A DNA stretch of 5,468 nucleotides from Clostridia bacterium (GTDB taxonomy: Bacteria > Bacillota > Clostridia > Christensenellales > Borkfalkiaceae): the NCBI GenBank assembly GCA_029063275.1, contig JAIDOO010000232.1:1-5468 (forward strand), read 5' to 3'. Numbering within the stretch: the first letter of the stretch is position 1; each line of letters begins with the position of its first letter. The position numbers and the translations under genes were made by a program. Under the pieces are notes generated by a model. That model did not search any database. It saw only the letters and a program-made list of their open reading frames with translations, and was not told the origin of the DNA. Below are positions 1 through 5,468 of the stretch, piece after piece.

Positions 1-839
1 TGAGAAAAGTTTTGAGAGCAGTTGCAGTAAAAGCTCCTGGATTTGGCGACAGAAGAAAAGCTATGCTTGAAGATATTGCTATTCTGACGGGCGGCACGGT
101 AATTTCAAGCGATTTGGGTTACGAATTCAAAGACGTTACTACTGAAATGCTCGGCAGAGCCTCGCAGGTAAAAGTTGATAAGGACAACACCACAATTATA
201 AACGGCGCAGGTGCGGCAAAAGACATTAAAGCGCGCGTAAGCTCGCTGAAATCTCAGATTGCCGAAACAACTTCAGACTACGACAAAGAAAAATTGCAGG
301 AACGTCTTGCAAAGCTTGCGGGCGGCGTTGCAGTAATCAACGTTGGCGCGGCAACTGAAGTAGAAATGAAAGAAAAGAAACTGCGCATTGAGGACGCCTT
401 AGCGGCAACCCGCGCGGCAGTTGAAGAAGGTATCGTCCCCGGCGGCGGCGTTGCACTCCTCTCCACCATTCCCGAACTTAAAAAGCTTGTGGATACTCTT
501 GAAGGCGATGAAAAAACAGGCGCAATGATTGTTATGAAGGCTATCGAAGAACCCGTTCGCCAGATTGCCAAAAATGCAGGCTTAGACGGCTCGGTTGTGG
601 TAAACACCATTCTCAGCGCAAAGAAAGCGAATTACGGCTTCGACGCACTGAAAAACGAATATACCGATATGGTCAAGAGCGGCATTATAGACCCGACAAA
701 GGTTTCGCGCTCGGTACTACAGAACGCGGCTTCGGTTGCAGCAACTTTGCTCACAACTGAAAGCATTGTAACCGATATACCCACTCCTCCCGCACCTGCT
801 CCTATGGGCGGTAACCCTGATATGGGCGGAATGTATTAA
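1..839 (+). CDS. groEL: Chaperonin GroEL (60 kDa chaperonin), C-terminal half; 5' end lies outside the window
   Basis: This is the large ring subunit of the GroEL/GroES cytosolic chaperonin, which folds proteins in an ATP-driven cavity. The frame is open from the first base, and by alignment from memory the first full codon (Arg, base 3) corresponds to about R268 of E. coli GroEL, so 278 complete residues are present of a normal protein of about 545. Visible landmarks in order are the apical-domain motif [14 protein letters not shown], the sequence LAGGVAVI, and [20 protein letters not shown], whose Asp matches the ATP-hydrolysis residue D398. Later comes GIIDPTKV, whose Asp matches the nucleotide-binding D495, then [13 protein letters not shown]. 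The tail is a short Pro/Ala and Gly/Met stretch ending GGMY, so the flexible GGM tail is present but modest. The TTG at base 12 is an internal Leu codon, not a start. A hairpin terminator follows 12 bases after the stop. No frameshift or missing catalytic residue is seen. The start, promoter and any groES lie upstream, outside the window. Confidence 0.97.
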   Translation, partial: RKVLRAVAVKAPGFGDRRKAMLEDIAILTGGTVISSDLGYEFKDVTTEMLGRASQVKVDKDNTTIINGAGAAKDIKARVSSLKSQIAETTSDYDKEKLQERLAKLAGGVAVINVGAATEVEMKEKKLRIEDALAATRAAVEEGIVPGGGVALLSTIPELKKLVDTLEGDEKTGAMIVMKAIEEPVRQIAKNAGLDGSVVVNTILSAKKANYGFDALKNEYTDMVKSGIIDPTKVSRSVLQNAASVAATLLTTESIVTDIPTPPAPAPMGGNPDMGGMY

Positions 840-851
840 TAATAAACGCAC

Positions 852-890
852 AAAGAGCGGTTTCAGTCTTGAAACCGCTCTTTTATTTTT
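852..890 (+). terminator. Intrinsic terminator of groEL, shared with the convergent operon
   Basis: There is a perfect 13-bp stem: AAAGAGCGGTTTC at 852-864 pairs with GAAACCGCTCTTT at 871-883 around a 6-base loop (AGTCTT). A T-rich run TTTTATTTTT at 881-890 overlaps and follows the stem in the groEL direction, as expected of a Rho-independent terminator. On the minus strand the same hairpin would form at the very end of the acetyltransferase gene, but the tract that follows it there is only weakly T-rich (GTGCGTTTATTATTA). It may therefore work less well in that direction. The final codons and stop codon of the acetyltransferase lie inside this hairpin. Confidence 0.92.
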
Positions 891-1381
891 GCATACATTT
901 TCATATCTTCGACTTTGCCGCATTTAACCGCATTTGCGCATAGCGTTCCCTCATACACAAAGCCAGCTTTTTCAAGCACTCTACACGAAGCAACGTTTCT
1001 TGCAAAAGGCTCGGCAAAAATTCTTATTATATCGGTATTTTCAAAAACGTAACAGCATGCCCGCTTTACCGCTTCGGTTGCAATTCCAATGTTCCAGTAA
1101 GGTTCGCCGATATAGTAACCCAATTCGGCGGTTTTATAATGAATATTCTGTTGTCTGAAAATCCCAACACTTCCGACAACCTTACCCTCGGTTACGACGG
1201 CGAAAGCAAAAACGGAGTTTTTATCCGAGTTAAGCATTGCGTCGATATATCCGAGCGCGTCGCTTGCAGTGTACGGATACGGCAAGCCGTCGCGGAGATT
1301 ATCCAAAATCTTTTTATTGTTCAAAAGCTCGGCTAAGCTTTCCGCATCTTCTTTTTTCCATTGGCGCAATTCGCAACCCAT
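863..1381 (-). CDS. GNAT-family N-acetyltransferase, RimJ/RimL-like, substrate unknown
   Basis: A 172-residue single-domain protein with the fold signature of GCN5-related N-acetyltransferases, which move the acetyl group of acetyl-CoA to an amine. It begins with the usual beta-strand (CELRQWKKEDAESLAELL) and has the core strand KVVGSVGI (67-74). The RimJ/RimL-type block ELGYYIGEPYW runs straight into acetyl-CoA-binding motif A, WNIGIATEA (96-104). Motif B, NVASCRVLEKAGF (129-141), follows, and length is typical of the family. In motif A the residue before the Gly is Ile, where Lys, Arg or Gln is more common. The ATG is supported by GAGAGG at 1387-1392, five bases upstream. The start lies one base after the stop of the PLP enzyme, so translation is probably coupled, and this is the last gene of the operon. 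The substrate (ribosomal protein N-terminus, antibiotic, polyamine or small metabolite) cannot be told from sequence. The stop codon sits in the terminator hairpin shared with groEL. Confidence 0.93.
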   Translation of the reverse strand: MGCELRQWKKEDAESLAELLNNKKILDNLRDGLPYPYTASDALGYIDAMLNSDKNSVFAFAVVTEGKVVGSVGIFRQQNIHYKTAELGYYIGEPYWNIGIATEAVKRACCYVFENTDIIRIFAEPFARNVASCRVLEKAGFVYEGTLCANAVKCGKVEDMKMYAKIKERFQD

Positions 1382-1382
1382 T

Positions 1383-2600
1383 TTATCCTCTCAATTTTTC
1401 CAGAATTCTTGCAAGAGCGTATTTGCCGTGTTCATAGGTAAGTCCGCCCTGAAAATACGCGATATACGGCGGTTTAACGGGACCGTCTGCGGAAAGCTCT
1501 ATTGACGCGCCCGAAACGAAAGTGCCCGCCGCCATTATAATTTTATCGTCGTAGCCCGGCATATCCCACGGCTCGCAGGTAACATACCCGTCTACGGGCG
1601 AAGCGTACTGAACTTCCCTGATAAAATCCACCATTTTATCCGCGCTGTCAAACTGAATTGCGCGCGTAATATCGGAGGGCATTTTATCAATGGCAGGATA
1701 ATTTTTATATCCCAGCGCGTCCATTGCCTGACCGATTAAAAAACTGGTTTTCAAAGCCTGCGCCACCGTATGCGGCGCCATAAACAAGCCTTGATAAAAA
1801 TACTGATAGCCCCCTGCATACGAGCCGACTTCAAGTCCGATAGAGGGCGCGGTAAGCCTTTTTCCTATCATTTCAACGTATTCGCTTTTACCGCAGATAT
1901 ATCCGCCCGTCGGAGCAAGACCTCCGCCGGCATTTTTAATGAGCGAACCTACGATAATATCCGCACCGATTTCTGTCGGCTCTTTTGTTTCAACAAATTC
2001 ACCGTAACAGTTGTCTACGAAAATACACCCCGTAAAGCCAAGACTGCGCACAAACTTACACGCGTCTTCAATTTCGGCACAGGAAAAAGCGTCCCTGAGT
2101 TCATACCCGCGCGAACGCTGGATATAGACTACTTTGACCGACCTGTTAAATTTCTTTTTGATTTCGTCAAAATCAAGCTTTCCGTCCTTTAAATCACAAC
2201 AAACAAATTTAACGCCAAAATCTTTCAAAGAGCCGTTATCCGTGCCGAATATTACGCCTCGTATCGTGTCATACGGCATACCGCTTATACACAAAAGAGT
2301 GTCATTGGGGCGAAGAAGTCCGAACAGCGCAACCGTCAATGCATGCGTGCCCGAAACGATATGGGGCGAAACTATACCGCTTTCAGCACCGAAAGCCTCT
2401 GCGTAAAGCTTGCCGAGGCAATCCCTGCCTTCGTCGCCGTACCCGTAGCCGGTTGTACCATTGAAATGACGGACGGCAACCTGATTATTTTTGAAAGCCC
2501 TACCGACCTTGACCTGATTAAAATAAGCGATATTATCTATCGCCTTGAATTTTTCACTTAATTTATTTTCGCAAGTTTCGATAAATTGTGTATTATCCAT
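1383..2600 (-). CDS. Methionine gamma-lyase-family PLP enzyme (YnbB-like, often annotated 'aluminium resistance protein')
   Basis: A 405-residue cytosolic protein of fold-type I, PLP-dependent. It matches the family annotated as methionine gamma-lyase/aluminium resistance protein (Bacillus subtilis YnbB type). I see SGTHALTVALFGLL (83-96), the usual place for cofactor phosphate contacts. FVDNCYGEF follows (194-202), with Asp196 placed to pair with the pyridine nitrogen. GSLIKNAGGGLAPTGGY (218-234) carries Lys222, the likely Schiff-base lysine, in the family's characteristic Gly-rich setting. The C-terminal domain contains EPWDMPGYDD and ends PPYIAYFQGGLTYEHGKYAL. Lyase activity on sulfur amino acids is a family-level guess; the true reaction is uncertain and the aluminium label is historical. 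I chose the ATG at 2600, not a TTG at 2633, because GGAG at 2608-2611 is seven bases upstream. It overlaps the end of miaA by 8 bases. Length and motifs look intact. Eleven Cys residues are present, with no clear metal-binding cluster. Confidence 0.93.
   Translation of the reverse strand: MDNTQFIETCENKLSEKFKAIDNIAYFNQVKVGRAFKNNQVAVRHFNGTTGYGYGDEGRDCLGKLYAEAFGAESGIVSPHIVSGTHALTVALFGLLRPNDTLLCISGMPYDTIRGVIFGTDNGSLKDFGVKFVCCDLKDGKLDFDEIKKKFNRSVKVVYIQRSRGYELRDAFSCAEIEDACKFVRSLGFTGCIFVDNCYGEFVETKEPTEIGADIIVGSLIKNAGGGLAPTGGYICGKSEYVEMIGKRLTAPSIGLEVGSYAGGYQYFYQGLFMAPHTVAQALKTSFLIGQAMDALGYKNYPAIDKMPSDITRAIQFDSADKMVDFIREVQYASPVDGYVTCEPWDMPGYDDKIIMAAGTFVSGASIELSADGPVKPPYIAYFQGGLTYEHGKYALARILEKLRG
1387..1392 (-). 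promoter_or_regulatory. Ribosome binding site of the GNAT acetyltransferase
   Basis: GAGAGG on the minus strand ends five bases before the ATG at 1381. It overlaps the last Leu-Arg-Gly codons of the upstream PLP enzyme gene, so a ribosome finishing that gene sits on the next gene's start site. This suits translational coupling. Confidence 0.8.
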
Positions 2601-3495
2601 TATACAACTCCAAAACGGTGTCTGCTGACGCAATTTCCGGCTTTAACCAGACAATTCCCTGCAGTTTTTTGAAAAAAGTAATCTGTCTTTTTGCATAACG
2701 CCGTGTATTTTGCTTAATTATATCACGCATAGTACTCTCGTTATCACCGCTTTTTAAGCATTCGAGCACTTCTTTATAGCCTATCGCCTGCATACACTGA
2801 CATTTTTCATCTATTCTATTTGCAAGCAAACCCTTTACTTCTTCAACAAGCCCCGAATTAAACATTTTATCAACGCGGACATTAATTCTGTCGTACAGTT
2901 CATCTCTGGGAAAATCTACCGCAACCGCAAGATATTCACGCTTGCATTTAAGCCCGTCATTAAATTCGGATTTCCTTTTTCCGCTCACTTCATAAATTTC
3001 CAAAGCGCGTATAACGCGCTTAGTGTCGTTTGAATGCAGAACCGCCGCCGATTGAGGATCGATTGATTTCAGCAATCCGTAAAGATAATCCTTCCCGTTT
3101 TCCTCGAGCGCCTGCTGATATTTTAACCTTACAGCACTGTCCGCCGCAGTGTTGCCGTAACTCAAATCGTAAAGCAAGGAGTTTATATAAAACCCCGTGC
3201 CGCCGCAAACTATTGGCGTTTTACCCTGCTTTAAAAGTCCATCTATAATAGGCTCGGCAAGCGCAGAATAGTCCGAAACGCTAAAAGTACGATTCGGCTC
3301 AACTATATCAATCATATGGTGAGTAATTCCGCTCATTTCTTCGAGCGTAGGCTTGGCTGTTCCTATATTCAGCTTTTTGTATACCAGTTGCGAGTCCGCA
3401 GAAACCACTTCGCCATTAAGTTTTTTAGCGCATTCTACTGCGAGCGCGGTTTTCCCTGACGCAGTAGCGCCGCATATAACGAGTAATTTGTTCAA
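2593..3495 (-). CDS. miaA: tRNA dimethylallyltransferase MiaA (start may instead be TTG at 3504)
   Basis: MiaA transfers the dimethylallyl group of DMAPP to N6 of A37, next to the anticodon, in tRNAs reading UNN codons; MiaB can then methylthiolate the product. From the TTG at 3495 the protein has 300 residues, normal for the family. The P-loop GATASGKT is at 9-16 (Ala replaces the common Pro). DSQLVYKKLNIGTAKP (34-49) starts with the catalytic Asp that matches E. coli D42. HHMID (59-63), VCGGTGFYIN (96-105), AIGYKEV (237-243) and the basic tRNA-binding stretch QNTRRYAKRQITFFKK (262-277) follow. No ATG is available near the N-terminus. The TTG at 3495 lies one base after the mutL stop and nine to ten bases from GAGG/AGGA. 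The TTG at 3504 (303 residues, beginning MSDLNK) overlaps mutL by 8 bases but has its Shine-Dalgarno only one base away, so I prefer 3495. The gene ends inside the start region of the PLP enzyme, and hfq, which often follows miaA, is absent. Confidence 0.95.
   Translation of the reverse strand: MNKLLVICGATASGKTALAVECAKKLNGEVVSADSQLVYKKLNIGTAKPTLEEMSGITHHMIDIVEPNRTFSVSDYSALAEPIIDGLLKQGKTPIVCGGTGFYINSLLYDLSYGNTAADSAVRLKYQQALEENGKDYLYGLLKSIDPQSAAVLHSNDTKRVIRALEIYEVSGKRKSEFNDGLKCKREYLAVAVDFPRDELYDRINVRVDKMFNSGLVEEVKGLLANRIDEKCQCMQAIGYKEVLECLKSGDNESTMRDIIKQNTRRYAKRQITFFKKLQGIVWLKPEIASADTVLELYNG
2608..2611 (-). promoter_or_regulatory. Ribosome binding site that fixes the start of the YnbB-like enzyme
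   Basis: GGAG on the minus strand lies seven bases before the ATG at 2600 and within the last codons of miaA. It supports the ATG (protein beginning MDNTQF) over the in-frame TTG at 2633, which would add eleven residues unlike the family's N-terminus. Confidence 0.8.
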
Positions 3496-3496
3496 G

Positions 3497-5416
3497 TCAG
3501 ACAATCCTCTTGAACATTTTTTCGATATCTTTTTTATCCAGCGTTACACACACGGGTCTGCCGTGCGGACACTTCAACCCCACGTCGCCGTCCATCATTT
3601 TGAACAGCGCGCTCACCTCTTCTTCGCTAAGTTGCATACCGCCTTTAATCGCATGCTTACAAGCCGTGGTGGCAATTTTATCTTTTAACATATCTTCGAG
3701 CCTGATTTCTTTCAGTCCTTTCAAATCGGACAAGAGATCGTCGAAAAAGTCTTTAAGATTTATATTCTGCAAATCAACCGGAACATCGTCAATTCTGAAT
3801 GAGTTTACGCCGAATTCACTTATACTGAAACCGAGGTTACGAATCAAATGCTCGTTGTCCTTGATAAACTGAGCTTCCTGAACGTTTACGTCTAAAAGAT
3901 AAGGAATCAACAGCCCCTGCGTATCGACCTTGCGGTTTGCGATTTTTTCACGCAATCTGTCGTAGATAAGTCTTTCATGCGCGGCGTGCTGGTCGATAAT
4001 ATAAACAGTGTCGCGCATTTCGTAAATGAGGTAGGTATTGAACAGATTGCCCTTAAACTTACAGCTTTCATAAATGATTTGCTGTTGCACTTGCTTGCGC
4101 TGTTGATAAGTATTATCAACGCGGTTATCACCGTCAAAATTTGCAGGAGACATAGTATCGTTAGTAACCTGCATTATGTGGCTTACCGGCTTTGTCTGTA
4201 CAGTAAATTCATTTTCCGCATTATCCAAAATCGGGTCGCGGTAATGTATAGGTTCGGCTTCCCTCTCAGGTTTAAAGCTGTTTTCACCGAAACTGAAGTT
4301 AATCGGGCTTGAGTTTATTTTTTCAATTTGAATTTGTTTGTCGTTTTCTTTGTAAACTTTGTTTTTGTCGCCGTCGATTTCAGAACGGATTTCGGGAAGT
4401 CTTACGCTATCCACCACAAATTGCGCGGCTGACGCCGTTCCGTCCAAAACTGACGATACAACCGAGTATACAGCCGAAAAAACCACACGATTATCTACAA
4501 ACCTAACGTCAGCCTTATTGGGATGCACGTTTACGTCAACCATATCCAAAGGCACTTCCACAAAAATCACATAAAAAGGATATTGCCTTTTCATCATATA
4601 ACTTGCATATGCGTTGGTTATTGCCGTAGAAATGGTTGTATTTACTATATATCTGCCGTTCAAAAACAGGCTTTGATAAGTCCTGTTAGGTTTAAAGAAA
4701 TTTTGATTTCCTATAAAACCGTGTATCTTTATACCGTCTTTTTCCGCGTTGATTTTAAAGCATTGCGGAACGGTTTTAGCGCCGTAAACTCTAGCCATAG
4801 CTTCGTCAAGACCGCCGCCCTGAGACTGCAATTCAAGCTTGCCGTCAACGAAATATTTGAACGATACAAAAGGATTACCCAGAATATAACGCGAAACGAT
4901 ATTTGTTATATCGCCCTCTTCCTTTTTGTCGTTTTTCAAAAATTTAGCTCGCACGGGCGTGTTATAGAACAAATCGCGCACACATATAACCGTGCCTTTT
5001 TCAAGCGCAGACGGCTCGATTTCACCCAATTTTCCGTCGGCGCAGGATGTTTTGTAAGCTATGTTTCCCTCGGTAACCGAAGTAAGCTCTACACGCGAAA
5101 TCGCGGCAATGCTTGCAAGCGCTTCACCCCTGAAACCCAAAGTAGTTATCTTATCCAAATCGTCGGCGTTTGCGATTTTGCTGGTTGCGTGGGGCATAAA
5201 CGCGGCGGGCATATCGTCGCGCTCTATTCCGCCGCCGTTATCTATAACTTTTATAAGCTGTTTGCCGCCGCGCTCGATGTGCACCTCGATTTGAGTTGCT
5301 CCTGCGTCAAGACTGTTTTCAACAAGTTCTTTTACTGCCGAATAAGGGCGGTCGATAACCTCTCCTGCGGCTATTCTGTTATAAACGGTTTTAGAAAGTA
5401 TATTTATTTTTATCAT
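3497..5416 (-). CDS. mutL: DNA mismatch repair protein MutL with intrinsic endonuclease domain
   Basis: MutL couples mismatch recognition by MutS to strand incision and removal. The 639-residue protein has the normal two-lobed plan. The N-terminal GHKL ATPase (about 1-335) shows IAAGEV (15-20), KELVENSLDAGAT (29-41, with Glu30 and Asn34 matching the ATP-hydrolysis and Mg2+ residues E29 and N33 of E. coli), IDNGGGI (58-64), TLGFRGEALASI (92-103) and VNVHPNKADVRF (295-306). A polar, poorly conserved linker (about 335-445) has a Gln-rich end. The C-terminal dimer and nuclease domain has DQHAAHERLIYD (475-486), ACKHAIKGG (585-593) and CPHGRP (616-621), the metal-site motifs of MutH-independent MutLs. 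QGLLIP (500-505) fits the QxxLxP beta-clamp-binding motif. The last acidic residue of the DQHA motif is Asp486 where Glu is usual. The ATG overlaps the mutS stop as ATGA, with AAGG seven bases upstream. No frameshift is seen, and it is expected to act in the cytosol on nascent DNA with MutS. Confidence 0.98.
   Translation of the reverse strand: MIKINILSKTVYNRIAAGEVIDRPYSAVKELVENSLDAGATQIEVHIERGGKQLIKVIDNGGGIERDDMPAAFMPHATSKIANADDLDKITTLGFRGEALASIAAISRVELTSVTEGNIAYKTSCADGKLGEIEPSALEKGTVICVRDLFYNTPVRAKFLKNDKKEEGDITNIVSRYILGNPFVSFKYFVDGKLELQSQGGGLDEAMARVYGAKTVPQCFKINAEKDGIKIHGFIGNQNFFKPNRTYQSLFLNGRYIVNTTISTAITNAYASYMMKRQYPFYVIFVEVPLDMVDVNVHPNKADVRFVDNRVVFSAVYSVVSSVLDGTASAAQFVVDSVRLPEIRSEIDGDKNKVYKENDKQIQIEKINSSPINFSFGENSFKPEREAEPIHYRDPILDNAENEFTVQTKPVSHIMQVTNDTMSPANFDGDNRVDNTYQQRKQVQQQIIYESCKFKGNLFNTYLIYEMRDTVYIIDQHAAHERLIYDRLREKIANRKVDTQGLLIPYLLDVNVQEAQFIKDNEHLIRNLGFSISEFGVNSFRIDDVPVDLQNINLKDFFDDLLSDLKGLKEIRLEDMLKDKIATTACKHAIKGGMQLSEEEVSALFKMMDGDVGLKCPHGRPVCVTLDKKDIEKMFKRIV
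3505..3511 (-). promoter_or_regulatory. Ribosome binding site of miaA
   Basis: AAGAGGA on the minus strand lies in the last codons of mutL. It is only zero to one base from the TTG at 3504 but nine to ten bases from the TTG at 3495. This spacing is the main reason for preferring the shorter miaA. Confidence 0.6.
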
Positions 5417-5468
5417 AATTTAACCTTATCGACCAACTCACTCAAAATCAATAACGCCTGCATCGGCG
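5413..5468 (-). CDS. mutS: DNA mismatch repair protein MutS, last codons only; 5' part lies beyond the right edge
   Basis: Seventeen full codons and a stop are present, reading PMQALLILSELVDKVKL, preceded by a partial codon ending CG that would be Thr if the missing base is A. This matches the usual MutS end, a helix of the form TPxEALNxLxxLK just after the ATPase domain. The stop TGA shares bases with the mutL ATG (ATGA), the usual arrangement in mutS-mutL operons of Bacillota. MutS binds base mismatches and recruits MutL. Only 17 residues can be read, so the identification rests on this C-terminal pattern and on the position directly before mutL. The fragment is too short to appear as an open reading frame on its own. 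Confidence 0.85.
   Translation of the reverse strand, partial: PMQALLILSELVDKVKL
5424..5427 (-). promoter_or_regulatory. Ribosome binding site of mutL
   Basis: AAGG on the minus strand ends seven bases before the mutL ATG and lies within the last codons of mutS. It is a modest site, so mutL translation probably leans on ribosomes arriving from mutS through the ATGA stop-start overlap. Confidence 0.6.

Noticed and set aside
12..14. TTG at 12 as a groEL start codon
   Set aside because: The frame is open to base 1 and the codons before it match the GroEL apical domain, so it is an internal Leu in a gene cut by the window edge.
278..610. 110-codon open frame on the minus strand opposite groEL
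   Set aside because: It lies fully inside the well-conserved groEL frame, its product is Ser/Ala/Thr-rich with no recognisable motif, and no ribosome binding site was evident. It is an antisense shadow.
717..923. 68-codon minus-strand frame spanning the end of groEL, the terminator and the end of the acetyltransferase
   Set aside because: It overlaps two real genes and the terminator hairpin, has an Arg/Ser/Cys-rich product with no family resemblance, and is out of frame with the acetyltransferase.
1770..2192. 140-codon open frame on the plus strand opposite the PLP enzyme
   Set aside because: It is antisense to a conserved catalytic region, with no recognisable domain. The open length is explained by the composition of the opposite gene.
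2601..2633. Longer form of the PLP enzyme starting at TTG 2633
   Set aside because: The extra eleven residues do not resemble the family N-terminus, and the GGAG at 2608-2611 is correctly placed for the ATG at 2600.
3353..3872. Two plus-strand frames (3353-3688 and 3510-3872) opposite the miaA/mutL junction
   Set aside because: Both are antisense to conserved MiaA and MutL motifs and show no coherent domain. A hidden small gene at the junction is not supported.
1..5468. A previously undescribed defence, mobile or RNA system
   Set aside because: Almost every base is accounted for by five recognisable genes and the mutS fragment. I saw no direct-repeat array, no long terminal repeats, no transposase or integrase motifs, no tRNA-like fold and no non-coding stretch over about 25 bases. 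Repeats were judged by eye, so a self-alignment would be the decisive check.

Overview
The window looks like ordinary chromosomal core DNA from a Gram-positive anaerobe-type bacterium, probably Bacillota of the Clostridia sort. The evidence is the gene order mutS-mutL-miaA followed by a YnbB-type PLP enzyme, a MutL that carries its own endonuclease motif (no MutH needed), GAGG/GGAG-type ribosome binding sites, and a short GroEL tail ending in GGMY. No lineage search could be run, so the taxonomy is inference.

Layout. Bases 1-839 (+) hold the C-terminal half of the chaperonin groEL, followed by a strong hairpin terminator at 852-890. Everything from 863 to the right edge is one tightly packed minus-strand cluster, read right to left: the last 18 codons of mutS (5413-5468), mutL (3497-5416), miaA (2593-3495, possibly starting at 3504), a methionine gamma-lyase-family (YnbB-like) PLP enzyme (1383-2600) and a GNAT acetyltransferase (863-1381). 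The junctions are an ATGA overlap, a 1-nt gap (or 8-bp overlap), an 8-bp overlap and a 1-nt gap. This is the pattern of one polycistronic, translationally coupled operon. It converges on groEL, and the shared terminator hairpin is partly built from the last codons of the acetyltransferase.

How the genes work together. MutS and MutL form methyl-independent mismatch repair, with MutL nicking DNA through its C-terminal metal site and a recognisable beta-clamp-binding motif. MiaA prenylates A37 of tRNAs that read UNN codons. The PLP enzyme and the acetyltransferase have no certain substrate, and their link to repair or tRNA modification is only positional. There is no intergenic stretch longer than about 25 bases, and no RNA gene, insertion sequence, CRISPR array or phage signature was seen. 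I found no convincing undescribed system. The points worth a second look are details within known families: an Asp in place of the last Glu of the MutL endonuclease motif, the lack of hfq after miaA, an ambiguous TTG start for miaA, and the coding-embedded terminator.
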